From Algibacter miyuki (GTDB lineage Bacteria > Bacteroidota > Bacteroidia > Flavobacteriales > Flavobacteriaceae): a DNA stretch of 64,000 nt. Shown one piece after another: positions 28,087-37,756 of the stretch. The position numbers were made by a program, and so were the translations under genes. The notes under the pieces are model-generated. The model had not been told where the DNA came from. It saw nothing but the letters and a program-made list of their open reading frames with translations, and ran no database searches. Numbering within the stretch: position 1 is the stretch's first letter; each line of letters begins with the position of its first letter. Location: assembly GCF_042427745.1 (NCBI RefSeq), contig NZ_JBHMFA010000017.1, one strand, 5' to 3'.

Positions 28087-31000
28087 ATGAATACTAAATT
28101 ACACTTTTTTAAAAATTATTTAACTCTTAAAAATTTTTATTTAATATGTATGCTATTAACAACAACGATAGCCACTGCAAAATCTAATAACATAACCAAT
28201 ACTCAAGTCTCTTTAAATTTAAAAAATGCTTTAGTAACAGATGTGTTTTCCGCTATTGAAAACCAAACTGCTTATACTTTTATTTTTGATAATTCAATAA
28301 CAGAAATACCTCAAAAAGTTTCTATTAATTCTACAAATGAAGATTTACAAACTATTTTAAATAAAATAACAAAACAAAGTGGATTTCAATTTAAAATCTT
28401 AAACCATACCATTACCGTTTTAAATTCTGGAGAACAAAAACTTGTTAAAGGTAAAATTGTGGATGAAGCAGGATTACCGTTACCTGGCGCCACTGTAATG
28501 GAAACAGGGACTAAAAATGGCACCTCAACTAATTTTGATGGTATGTTTAGTTTGGCGTTAACTGAAGAAAATGCAGAACTAACTATTTCTTTTATGGGCT
28601 ATATTTCTAAAACCATAAAAGCAAAACCTGGCACTTTATTAGAAATTGTTTTACAAGAAAACATAAATAGCCTAAACGAAGTCGTTGTTACCGCTTTAGG
28701 TATAAAACGAGAGGAAAAAAAACTAGGTTTCTCGCAAGCCACCGTTGAAAGTGAAAGTTTAGCACAAACAGCACCTAACAACTGGTCGTCTGGATTAAAA
28801 GGAAAAGTTGCTGGCTTAAATATTGTATCGTCGGGTTCTGGCCCAATGAATTCACAGCAAATAACACTTAGAGGTAACAACTCTTTAAATGCTAATGGCA
28901 ACAATGCACTTATTGTGGTTGATGGCGTACCTGTTAATAGTGAAATGACAACTTCAGGCTCATCAAATGCTTATATAGGCGAAGATTCTCCAATAGATTA
29001 CGGTAATGGAATATCAGATCTAAATTTAGATGATATTGAAAACGTAACTGTTTTAAAAGGCCCAGGTGCAACAGCGCTTTACGGAAGTCGTGCTGCTAAT
29101 GGTGCTTTAATTATTACTACAAAATCTGGTAAAAAAACAAAAGGGTTGGGTGTAACCTATAACTCAAGTATAAGCTTAGATGTTATACAACGTTGGCCAG
29201 ATTGGCAATATAAATATGGACAAGGAACAGGTAAAAGTTTTAATACTGAAGGTATTCCTTATTATTCTTATGGTTCTTCGGAAGATGGTAATAGTACTGG
29301 CGGAACAAGTAGTGCTTGGGGGCCTGAATTTAACAATCAATATTACTACCAATACGATCCGAATTTAGAAGGCCAATCTGCTCAGAGAGAGGTTTGGCAG
29401 CCTTACGAAGATAATAGGAAAGATTATTGGCGTACCGGTGTAACAACCACCAATAATATATCTATTCAAGGAGGGAATCAAGAAGGCTCAATGCGACTTT
29501 CTGTTGGACATTCTAAAAACGAATGGATTATGCCTAACACTGGTTTTGAAAGAGTAACAGCGTCTTTAAACGCTAATTATCAAGTTTCAGATCATGTAAA
29601 AATAGGTTCTGTTGTAAACTATAATAATAGAACTAGTGACAATTTACCAAGTACAGGCTACAACAACGGTTCTATAGCTTACTTTATGATTTTTCAAAAC
29701 CCTAATGTTAATTTAGATTGGTATCGTAATATTTGGAAACAAGGTCAGGATCAAATTCAACAAATTCAACCATTTAGTTCTTACATAGACAATCCATACG
29801 CCATAGCTTATGAAGCAACAAATGCGCTGGCAAGTAATCAAATCGTAGGAAATATTTTTAGTGACATTCAATTAGCTCCACAATTAAAATTAATGCTGAG
29901 AACATCATTAAACACCTATTACCAAGAAAGAGAACAAAAAAGACCATACAGTATCAACCGATACAAACAAGGTTTTTACGAAACACAAGACGTTTGGAAG
30001 CAAGAAGTTAATACCGATTTCCTGTTAAGCTATGACAATGAACTTAGTGATAAATTTTCATTTTCTGCTTCTTTAGGAGGAAACTCTATGGATTATAAAT
30101 ATAGAAGAACAGATGCTTCTGTTGATGGTTTAGTTGTTCCAGGCGTTTATAAATTAGCTAACGGCGTAAACAATCCGCTAATTCAAACCTATGACAAAAA
30201 CAAAAGAGTAAACAGCTTATATGGTTTGTTTTCAGTGGCTTTCGACAATAAAATATTTTTAGATTTAACTGGAAGAAACGATTGGTCTAGCACCTTACCT
30301 ATAGAAAATAATTCATTTTTCTACCCATCGGCAAATGCTAGTTTTATCATGTCTGAAATATTCGATTTACCCGATGCGATGGATTACTTAAAATATCGTT
30401 TTTCATACGCGCAAGTTGGTAACGACACCGATCCTTATAAAACGAGTAAATATTATAGTCAAAGTGCGTTTGCTAGTTCGGCATCTGTAGCTACCAACTT
30501 GTTCAATGCCAATTTCAAACCTGAAATAACAACAAGTTATGAAACAGGTATCGAAGCTCGCTTATTAAACAACAGAATAAACTTAGACGCAACTGTTTAC
30601 GAAACAACCACTAAAAACCAAATTATTTCAGTGCCTTTAGATATCACTACAGGTTATAGCTCTGGGGTTTTAAACTCTGGTGAAGTGCGTAACCGAGGCG
30701 TAGAATTGACACTTCGCGGAAAAATAATAAAAAGAGAGAAGTTTAATTGGAAAAGCACACTAACGTGGTCTAAAAACTGGAATAAAGTATTAAAACTTGC
30801 AGATGGAGTTGATGGTCAACAAGAAATAGGCTCTGGTGGTAATGCCACATTATTAGCTAAAATAGGCGGTACAACAACTGCTATTTACGGGTTTGGTTTT
30901 GAACGTTCGCCAGAAGGTGCAATTGTTTATGATAATGCAGGGCTTCCAGCATACCCAGACGAAATTCAATACATAGGAGACGCTAGTCCAGATTGGAAAG

Positions 31001-31524
31001 CTGGTTTAAATAACAGTTTTAGCTTTGGAAATATAACGCTTAATGTTATGGTCGACGGCCAGTACGGTGGCATTGTGTACTCTCAATCTAATCACAAACT
31101 TATCCAACAAGGTAAATTAATATCTACTTATGAAGGACGAGAAACAGGTTTTATAACAGGAGACGGTGTTGTATTAAATACAGATGGCACATATTCTCCC
31201 AATACTACTGCTGCAATAACTCCAGACTGGTACAATCGTTACTACCGTCGTGCCAATGTAGAATCGAACTCTTTTGATGCTTCATTCTTAAAATTAAGAG
31301 AAGTGAGTTTGCAATACAACTTTCCTAAAAAATCTTTAAAAAACACAGGAATTACAGGTTTAAGCATTTCCGCCTTTGGAAGAAATTTAGCTACCGTTTC
31401 TGATTTTCCAATTTACGACCCTGAAACAGCTGCCTTAAATGGAGACACTATTTTACCAGGAATTGAAATGGGACAAATGCCTTCACCAGCCAACTATGGT
31501 TTTAACTTAAAAGTAAATTTATAA
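28087..31524 (+). CDS. SusC/RagA-family TonB-linked receptor with STN domain
   Basis: A 1145-residue outer membrane transporter. It has a signal peptide (~1-32), an STN signalling domain (~45-113, with VSLNLKNALVTDVFSAIEN), a carboxypeptidase-regulatory domain (~120-193, PLPGATVMETGTKNGTSTNF), a TonB-box-like NEVVVTALGIKR (~197-208), a plug (~215-345, with LRGNNSLNANGNNALIVVDG) and a barrel to the C-terminus. The STN domain links it to the upstream FecR/ECF sigma pair. The SusD partner follows 11 bp downstream. A phosphodiester-type ligand is inferred from the flanking hydrolases. Confidence 0.93.
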   Translation: MNTKLHFFKNYLTLKNFYLICMLLTTTIATAKSNNITNTQVSLNLKNALVTDVFSAIENQTAYTFIFDNSITEIPQKVSINSTNEDLQTILNKITKQSGFQFKILNHTITVLNSGEQKLVKGKIVDEAGLPLPGATVMETGTKNGTSTNFDGMFSLALTEENAELTISFMGYISKTIKAKPGTLLEIVLQENINSLNEVVVTALGIKREEKKLGFSQATVESESLAQTAPNNWSSGLKGKVAGLNIVSSGSGPMNSQQITLRGNNSLNANGNNALIVVDGVPVNSEMTTSGSSNAYIGEDSPIDYGNGISDLNLDDIENVTVLKGPGATALYGSRAANGALIITTKSGKKTKGLGVTYNSSISLDVIQRWPDWQYKYGQGTGKSFNTEGIPYYSYGSSEDGNSTGGTSSAWGPEFNNQYYYQYDPNLEGQSAQREVWQPYEDNRKDYWRTGVTTTNNISIQGGNQEGSMRLSVGHSKNEWIMPNTGFERVTASLNANYQVSDHVKIGSVVNYNNRTSDNLPSTGYNNGSIAYFMIFQNPNVNLDWYRNIWKQGQDQIQQIQPFSSYIDNPYAIAYEATNALASNQIVGNIFSDIQLAPQLKLMLRTSLNTYYQEREQKRPYSINRYKQGFYETQDVWKQEVNTDFLLSYDNELSDKFSFSASLGGNSMDYKYRRTDASVDGLVVPGVYKLANGVNNPLIQTYDKNKRVNSLYGLFSVAFDNKIFLDLTGRNDWSSTLPIENNSFFYPSANASFIMSEIFDLPDAMDYLKYRFSYAQVGNDTDPYKTSKYYSQSAFASSASVATNLFNANFKPEITTSYETGIEARLLNNRINLDATVYETTTKNQIISVPLDITTGYSSGVLNSGEVRNRGVELTLRGKIIKREKFNWKSTLTWSKNWNKVLKLADGVDGQQEIGSGGNATLLAKIGGTTTAIYGFGFERSPEGAIVYDNAGLPAYPDEIQYIGDASPDWKAGLNNSFSFGNITLNVMVDGQYGGIVYSQSNHKLIQQGKLISTYEGRETGFITGDGVVLNTDGTYSPNTTAAITPDWYNRYYRRANVESNSFDASFLKLREVSLQYNFPKKSLKNTGITGLSISAFGRNLATVSDFPIYDPETAALNGDTILPGIEMGQMPSPANYGFNLKVNL

Positions 31525-31535
31525 AATCTATAAAA

Positions 31536-32972
31536 ATGAAAACACTAAAATATTTATTTTGTACACTACTTTGCTTCACTATTGTAGTATCATGTACAAA
31601 TGATTTTGCAGAAATTAACGAAGACCCAAATCGTATTAATGAAATTAGTCCTGGCACGTTAATAAACCCAATTATCTATGGGTTAGCAGCCCATAACGCC
31701 GGCAGAAGTGCCAGTGTTACGTTCGATTTAATGCAGGTATCTGTACCACTACCTAGTGTTTCTGGTGGTTTACATCGTTATGATGTAAGTCAGAGTGCCG
31801 GTAATTCATCATGGAATAATTATTACAAATGGCTTAATAATATCAAGGAAATGCATTCTGCAGCCCTAATATTAGAAGACAAAAATTACGAAGCCATCGC
31901 TTTAACACTTAACGCTATGGTATATGCCAACCTTACCGATATATTTGGGCCTGTACCAATGACAGAAGCAGTAAAAGGTGATGAAGGAAACTTCTACCCT
32001 GCTTTCGACTCTCAAGAGCTTATTTATGAAACTATTCTTGCTGACCTTGAAAAAGCCAATAGCATTTATGATGTTAATAAAGGTATGGCTTACGCCGATG
32101 ACATTCTCTTTTTTAATGATGTTGAAAAGTGGCAAAAATTCACAAACTCATTACATTTAAGGTTATTGCTTCGTATTTCCAATAGAACAGAAACCAACGC
32201 GTTTCAGAAAATGACGGCCATAGTCAACAATCCTACAACCTATCCTGTATTTGAAAACAATGAAGAATCTGCTATTTTACAAGTTACTGGTGTTACTCCA
32301 AATGTATCTCCTTGGGGTAGGCCACAAGATTTTAGTTTATTCACTAAAATAGCTTCTTTTTTTATTGATAATTTAAATGATTTTGAAGACCCAAGACGCG
32401 CTTATATATCAACCATTGCAAGAGACTTGAATAATGTAGAAATAGGATATAAAGGAATACCTAGTGCTTTCGATGGTCCAGAATCTCAGTTTACCTATAA
32501 CGCTTCTGCTCTCAATACAGCCCAAGCAAACAACCCTATGCAAATTTTCCTATTAACTTATGCAGAGGTTGAGTTTATTAAAGCAGAATTAGCACAGCGT
32601 GGCTATACTTCTAATGCAGAAACACATTATAACAATGGTGTTACGGCCGCAATCGAACAGTTTAATATTGAAATGCCGTCAACTTATTTTGATAATTCTA
32701 ATGCAAAATATGATGGTACCTTAGATAAAATCATGCTACAAAAATATTACGCCCTCTATTTTGTCGATTATCAACAATGGTTTGAATATAGACGTACTGG
32801 TTTGCCTGTATTACCAACTACAGAAGCCATGTTAAATGATAAAATAATGCCTGTTCGTTTTTACTATCCAACTGATGTGCAAATTAACAATGCTTCTAAT
32901 TACAAAAAAGCAGTTGAAATGCTAGGTGGCCCAGATGATATAAACACACCTGTTTGGTGGGAAAACAAATAA
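31536..32972 (+). CDS. SusD/RagB-family nutrient-binding lipoprotein (SusD-like_2 type)
   Basis: A 478-residue outer membrane surface lipoprotein that caps the SusC channel. The signal ends at a lipobox with Cys near residue 20 (VVSC), followed by the NDFAEINEDPNRINE motif of the second SusD subgroup. TPR-like helices run through the middle (YAEVEFIKAELAQRG), and the end has YFVDYQQWFEYRRTGLPVLP. It is cotranscribed with the SusC gene and with the metallophosphoesterase 10 bp downstream. Confidence 0.92.
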   Translation: MKTLKYLFCTLLCFTIVVSCTNDFAEINEDPNRINEISPGTLINPIIYGLAAHNAGRSASVTFDLMQVSVPLPSVSGGLHRYDVSQSAGNSSWNNYYKWLNNIKEMHSAALILEDKNYEAIALTLNAMVYANLTDIFGPVPMTEAVKGDEGNFYPAFDSQELIYETILADLEKANSIYDVNKGMAYADDILFFNDVEKWQKFTNSLHLRLLLRISNRTETNAFQKMTAIVNNPTTYPVFENNEESAILQVTGVTPNVSPWGRPQDFSLFTKIASFFIDNLNDFEDPRRAYISTIARDLNNVEIGYKGIPSAFDGPESQFTYNASALNTAQANNPMQIFLLTYAEVEFIKAELAQRGYTSNAETHYNNGVTAAIEQFNIEMPSTYFDNSNAKYDGTLDKIMLQKYYALYFVDYQQWFEYRRTGLPVLPTTEAMLNDKIMPVRFYYPTDVQINNASNYKKAVEMLGGPDDINTPVWWENK

Positions 32973-32982
32973 TTGAGATACT

Positions 32983-34560
32983 ATGAAAAAAACAACATTT
33001 ATTCTAACATGTGCAACCTTATTAACATTAGGAGTAACAGCACAAAACAAGATAACAGGTTATGTTTACAACGACCTGAACCAGAACAATAAAAAAGAAA
33101 GAAAAGAACAAGGCGTTAAAGATGTAGCCGTTAGTAACGGAGAACAAGTGGTTTTAACCGATAAAAACGGAAAATACGAACTCCCAATTGGTACCGATCA
33201 TATTATTTCTGTAATAAAACCTTCTGGGTACAACGTTACTACAGATGCCAATAACCTACCCCAATTCTTCTACAACCACAAACCTCAGGGTTCTCCAGAA
33301 TTAGAGTTTAAAGGAGTAGCACCCACAGGCAAACTTCCTAAATCGATTAATTTCGGATTAATTAAAACAGAAGAAACCACTAAATTTACAGCACTAGTAT
33401 TTGGAGATCCGCAAGCTTATACTTTAGAAGAAATAGAATACTTTAAAAGAGGTATCGTTTCTGAAGTTGAAGCCATCAAAAATGTACCTTTTGGATTAAG
33501 TTTGGGCGATTTAGTCGGTGATGATTTAAGTTTATTTAATCCATATATTGATGCTGTAAAAGAAATTGGTGTACCATGGTATAATGTTATGGGAAACCAT
33601 GATATGAACTTTGATGCTAAAACAGATACTATTAGCGATGAAACATACGAAGCTCATTTTGGACCAGCAAATTATGCTTTTAACTTTGGTAAAGTGCACT
33701 TTATTATTTTAGATAATATTCTTTATCCAGATCCAAGAGATGGCAAAGGCTATTGGGGTGGATTTCGAAAAGATCAATTAAATTTTGTAGCCAACGATTT
33801 AAAGTTTGTTCCAAAAGATCACCTTATTGTTTTGGCTTTTCATATTCCTCTAAGCGAACCAAATGGCGATGCTTTTAAAGATGAAGATCGTGAAAAGCTA
33901 TTTAGTCTATTAAAAGATTATCCTAATACACTGTCACTTTCAGCACATACACACATTCAAAAACAAACCTTTTTTGATGCTTCACAAGGTTGGTTAAGAG
34001 CAAAACCACATCATGAATATAATGTAGGTACTACTTCTGGCGATTGGTATTCAGGCAAATTAAACGAAGCTGGCATCCCTATTTCAACCATGAGAGATGG
34101 TACGCCAAAAGGTTACGCTTTTTTACATTTTGATGAAAATAAATACAACATAGAATATAAAGTAGCTGGAAAACCAAAAGATTTTCAGATAGAAATTTTT
34201 GCTCCAAAAGTAGTTGCGCAAGGAAGAAAAACAAGGGCGGGAATTTATGCCAACTTCTTTATGGGTAGTGAAAAAGACACGGTTTTATATCGTATTGATA
34301 ATGGCGAATGGCAGCCTATGAAGCATGTTCAAGATTACGATCCCTCCTACGTATCACAGGTTAATGAATGGGATACCAAAACAGAATTAATGGCTGGCAG
34401 ACGTTCGTCAAATCCAATTATCAGCAATCATTTATGGCGTGGTTCCATACCGACTAAATTAGAAATTGGAGTCCATAAAATTGAAATTAAAGCTACAGAT
34501 ATGTTTGGAAACGAGTATACCGAAACGAGTTCTTACAGATTAGAAACTCCAAAACAATAA
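32983..34560 (+). CDS. Exported calcineurin-like phosphoesterase with N- and C-terminal beta domains
   Basis: A 525-residue secreted or periplasmic metal-dependent phosphoesterase. After the signal peptide (~1-20) there is an Ig/CNA-like domain (~24-95, ITGYVYNDLNQNNKKER), then the metallophosphatase core: Asp near 142 in FGDPQ, GDLVGDD near 175, GNHD near 204-207, His near 287 in AFHIP and HTH near 322-324. All metal ligands appear present. A C-terminal beta domain (~390-520, DTVLYRIDNGEW) resembles MetallophosC. The substrate is likely a phosphodiester or phosphomonoester brought in by the adjacent SusCD pair. Confidence 0.9.
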   Translation: MKKTTFILTCATLLTLGVTAQNKITGYVYNDLNQNNKKERKEQGVKDVAVSNGEQVVLTDKNGKYELPIGTDHIISVIKPSGYNVTTDANNLPQFFYNHKPQGSPELEFKGVAPTGKLPKSINFGLIKTEETTKFTALVFGDPQAYTLEEIEYFKRGIVSEVEAIKNVPFGLSLGDLVGDDLSLFNPYIDAVKEIGVPWYNVMGNHDMNFDAKTDTISDETYEAHFGPANYAFNFGKVHFIILDNILYPDPRDGKGYWGGFRKDQLNFVANDLKFVPKDHLIVLAFHIPLSEPNGDAFKDEDREKLFSLLKDYPNTLSLSAHTHIQKQTFFDASQGWLRAKPHHEYNVGTTSGDWYSGKLNEAGIPISTMRDGTPKGYAFLHFDENKYNIEYKVAGKPKDFQIEIFAPKVVAQGRKTRAGIYANFFMGSEKDTVLYRIDNGEWQPMKHVQDYDPSYVSQVNEWDTKTELMAGRRSSNPIISNHLWRGSIPTKLEIGVHKIEIKATDMFGNEYTETSSYRLETPKQ

Positions 34561-34570
34561 ATTTAAACCA

Positions 34571-34608
34571 AAAGCTTGTTTGTCCGTAAAATGATAAACA
34601 AGCTTTTT
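34571..34608 (+). terminator. Terminator or attenuator between phosphoesterase and GDPD genes
   Basis: AAAGCTTGTTT and AAACAAGCTTT pair around a 14-nt loop with a T-tract, 11 bp after the metallophosphoesterase stop and 12 bp before the GDPD ATG. It may lower GDPD expression relative to the upstream genes. Confidence 0.75.
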
Positions 34609-34620
34609 AATTGTAAACAG

Positions 34621-35526
34621 ATGAAAATATTGAAAACCTTAATAGTTATCTTACTCATATTAACCGTGAGTTGTAAATCAGAAACTAAAGAACCAATTAC
34701 AAAACATAACATTGAAGTTCAAGGACATCGTGGTGACCGTGGCAACTTTCCAGAAAACTCAATTAAAGGTTTTTTAAGCGCACTTCATAAAGGCGCAAAT
34801 GTTCTTGAGCTAGACCTAATTATATCAAAAGATAATCAAGTCGTGGTATCGCATGAGCCTTACATGTCTTCTTTGTATATGTCTAAACCATCAGGTGAAC
34901 CTATTTTAAAATCCGAAGAGAAAAATTATAATTTATACCAAATGACGTATGATAGCATTAAAACATTTGATGGAGGTTCTAGAGGAAATCAAAATTTCCC
35001 GAATCAAAAAAAACTAAAAACTTACAAACCCTTGTTAAGCGAAGTGTTTGATGTTATTGAAAAAGAAATTAAAGAGCATAAATTATCTTCCGTAAAATAC
35101 AATATAGAAATAAAATCAATTGCGGAAGTTTATGGAATCTATCAACCTCAACCAGATATCTTTGTTGACTTAGTTATGCAAATTATTCAAGAAAAACAAA
35201 TGGAAGACAAAGTGAATATCCAATCTTTCGATACTACACCCCTTAATATTTTACATCAAAAATATCCCAAAATTGAAATCGCTTATTTGGTTTCAAAGGG
35301 AAGCATTCAAAGTAATTTGAACCAATTAGATTTTAAACCTCAAATTTATGGAGCAAATTTCAAACTCATAGAAAACAAAACAACAGTTGATTCTCTAAGA
35401 GATTTGAATATAAAATTAATTCCATGGACTGTTAATAACGAGGAAGACATAAAACGAATGATTGAACTAAAGGTAGATGGCATCATTACTGATTACCCAG
35501 AACGTGTATTAAATTTGTTAGATTAA
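34621..35526 (+). CDS. Glycerophosphodiester phosphodiesterase lipoprotein
   Basis: A 301-residue GDPD-fold enzyme producing glycerol 3-phosphate and an alcohol. The start is placed at the ATG at 34621, because it gives a proper lipoprotein signal (TLIVILLILTVSC, lipid Cys near 18), whereas the earlier in-frame codons run through a terminator hairpin. Catalytic features: GHRGDRGNFPENS near 35-47, LELDLIISKDN near 62-72 and SHEP near 77. The C-terminal VDGIITDYP is conserved. It is the last gene of the SusCD/phosphoesterase locus and a paralogue of the gene at 3673-4554. Confidence 0.9.
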   Translation: MKILKTLIVILLILTVSCKSETKEPITKHNIEVQGHRGDRGNFPENSIKGFLSALHKGANVLELDLIISKDNQVVVSHEPYMSSLYMSKPSGEPILKSEEKNYNLYQMTYDSIKTFDGGSRGNQNFPNQKKLKTYKPLLSEVFDVIEKEIKEHKLSSVKYNIEIKSIAEVYGIYQPQPDIFVDLVMQIIQEKQMEDKVNIQSFDTTPLNILHQKYPKIEIAYLVSKGSIQSNLNQLDFKPQIYGANFKLIENKTTVDSLRDLNIKLIPWTVNNEEDIKRMIELKVDGIITDYPERVLNLLD

Positions 35527-35562
35527 TTATTAAAAATAAAGTCAAATATTTTAATGCTTGAG

Positions 35563-35593
35563 AAACGCTTCAAAAATTATTGAAGCGTTTTTT
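35563..35593 (+). terminator. Intrinsic terminator after the GDPD gene
   Basis: AAACGCTTCA and TGAAGCGTTT form a 10-bp stem with an 8-nt loop and a short T-tract, 36 bp after the GDPD stop. It lies inside the longest reading frame of the next gene, which argues for a later start there. Confidence 0.85.
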
Positions 35594-35625
35594 ACATCAA
35601 TACAATTATACTGTTTAATAATCGT

Positions 35626-35633
35626 TATTTTTG
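35626..35633 (+). promoter_or_regulatory. Candidate -7 box for the OstA-like gene
   Basis: TATTTTTG matches TAnnTTTG and lies between the GDPD terminator and the proposed TTG start at 35651. Confidence 0.45.
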
Positions 35634-35650
35634 TCCCAAACATTTTCATT

Positions 35651-37744
35651 TTGATAAGAATCAAATTTATATACACATTCCTATTTTTTCTATTGGCCAC
35701 ATCCACACTAGTGCAGGCACAAGGCAAAAAGAAAATAATTATTGAATATGCGGGACGATTAAATGTTTCTGAAGAAAATTATCCCGGCGCAAGAGTATTA
35801 ACAAGAAATAGCCAGCAACAAGTGCATATTACTCATGCTGGAAGTAATATGTGGTGCGATAAAGCTATTTATTACAGTGCTGATAATTTTGTTGAAGCCT
35901 ACGGAAATGTCATTATAAAACAAGGCGATACCATTACCATGACCTCCAAATACGTGGAATATAGTGGTGCCACGCAATTGGCATTTGCTCACGGAGAGGT
36001 TATACTGAAAAGTCCAAATTCAACAATTTCAACAGATACTTTATATTTCGATAGAATAAAACAACAATCTTTTTACCGTAGTGGCGGTAATGTCGTTAAG
36101 GATTCATCAGGTACGATCACTAGTAAAATTGGGAGGTACTATATGAGTGATCAAAAATTTCAGTTTGTTGAAGATGTAGTTTTAACCAATGAAGATGCCG
36201 TCATTAAATCAAATTATTTCGATTTTTATGAAGACACGGGGCTTGCCTATTTATTCGGCCCTTCAACTATAACTACAGAAGAGAGTGAAACCTATTGTGA
36301 AAAAGGCTTTTATGATACTAAAAACAAATTCGGATATGCCTTAAAAAACTCAAAAATACATTACGATGATCGCATTATTGAAGGTGATAGTTTATATTTT
36401 GACAATACCAGAAGTTTTTCCTCGGCTACAAACAACATTAAAGTTACCGATACTATAAATAACAGTATTGTTACAGGCCATTATGCCGAGGTTTATAAAG
36501 ATAAAGATTCACTTTTTATTACAAAACGTGCTTTAGTAACCACTGTACAAGAGAAAGACTCGGTGTATTTACATGCCGATAAAATTATGGTAACTGGCAA
36601 ACCTGAAAACAGAATTACTCGTGCCTACTACAATGCTAAGCTTTATAAATCAGACATTAGTGCTAAAGCCGATTCTATTCACACCGACCAAAAAACGGGT
36701 ATTACAGAACTTATTAATCTAGATCGCTTTGCTTCAACCGATGCCTTTTCTACAAAGCGCCGCCCTATTCTTTGGAACAATGAAAACCAAATGACTGGCG
36801 ATACCATTCATTTATTTGCAAATTCTAAAACTGAAAAATTAGATTCTTTGGCCGTTTTCAATAATGCCTTCATTATTAGTAAGGATACTATAAGCGAAAA
36901 CGGATATAACCAAATCTTCGGAATAAAACTTGTTGGTTATTTTAATGAAGCTAACGAATTACGAGAAGTAAACATCAACAAAAATGCGGAGTCTATTTTC
37001 TATACAAGAGATGAAAAACAAGAATTAATAGGCATTGACAAAGCCAAATCGGGTAGTATTAGAATGCTATTTGCGAATAGCGACATTGAAGAATACACTA
37101 GGTTAAACGTTGTTGATGGCACCTTATATCCTGAAGAAGACTATAAAGAAAAAGACAAATTCTTGAAAGGTTTCGATTGGCGAGAAGACGAACGTCCACA
37201 ATCTGTTGAAGACATATTTAAAGAAGATGAACCTTTCGAGCTAGCCGTTATAAAAGGTTTAGAAGATTATGTACCACAAGAAAACTTTTTTGATGAGGAA
37301 TTGCTGGATCGGATTAATGAGAGAAACAATATTCTAGAGTCTGGCAAAAATTTTGATTCTAATGATTGGAAAGGCACACATATTGTTGTTGAACCAAACA
37401 TAATCAATTCTCCTAATGAAGAAAAGACAGCTGACAAATTAACTCATGATGGAAGTAGTTTTGGGTGGATTACTCAAAAGTTTAAAATTAATGAAGGTCA
37501 CTATAACTTTTCCGTATGGTTAAAAGGTAAAGGCTCAATCTATATAGAACTTAAAGTAGTAATAGGAGATGCGTCAAAACGAAAAACTTCGCAAATTATC
37601 CTTACTCCTGAATGGAAAAAACATACCATAAGTTTTGAAAAAGACGATAACCCTGCGGAATCTGCTGTTACTTTCAGCTTAATTAAAAACACAGACGATG
37701 TCTACGCATGGGGAGCATCATTATTAAAAGTTTCCGCAGAATAA
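35651..37744 (+). CDS. OstA-like LPS-transport protein with extra C-terminal domain
   Basis: A 697-residue exported protein of the OstA/LptA family (OstA_2-like), with repeated beta strands such as YYSADNFVEAYGNVII and FAHGEVILKSPNSTISTDT, expected to bridge LPS across the periplasm. The start is taken as TTG at 35651: earlier codons run through a terminator, and this start gives a clean signal peptide (IRIKFIYTFLFFLLATSTLVQAQ, in part). The last ~130 residues (37349-37741) look like a separate jelly-roll, carbohydrate-binding-type domain (WITQKFKINEGHYNFSVWLKG). That fusion is unusual to my knowledge. It is followed 12 bp later by the aminotransferase gene. Confidence 0.82.
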   Translation: MIRIKFIYTFLFFLLATSTLVQAQGKKKIIIEYAGRLNVSEENYPGARVLTRNSQQQVHITHAGSNMWCDKAIYYSADNFVEAYGNVIIKQGDTITMTSKYVEYSGATQLAFAHGEVILKSPNSTISTDTLYFDRIKQQSFYRSGGNVVKDSSGTITSKIGRYYMSDQKFQFVEDVVLTNEDAVIKSNYFDFYEDTGLAYLFGPSTITTEESETYCEKGFYDTKNKFGYALKNSKIHYDDRIIEGDSLYFDNTRSFSSATNNIKVTDTINNSIVTGHYAEVYKDKDSLFITKRALVTTVQEKDSVYLHADKIMVTGKPENRITRAYYNAKLYKSDISAKADSIHTDQKTGITELINLDRFASTDAFSTKRRPILWNNENQMTGDTIHLFANSKTEKLDSLAVFNNAFIISKDTISENGYNQIFGIKLVGYFNEANELREVNINKNAESIFYTRDEKQELIGIDKAKSGSIRMLFANSDIEEYTRLNVVDGTLYPEEDYKEKDKFLKGFDWREDERPQSVEDIFKEDEPFELAVIKGLEDYVPQENFFDEELLDRINERNNILESGKNFDSNDWKGTHIVVEPNIINSPNEEKTADKLTHDGSSFGWITQKFKINEGHYNFSVWLKGKGSIYIELKVVIGDASKRKTSQIILTPEWKKHTISFEKDDNPAESAVTFSLIKNTDDVYAWGASLLKVSAE

Positions 37745-37756
37745 CTTACTGTAACT

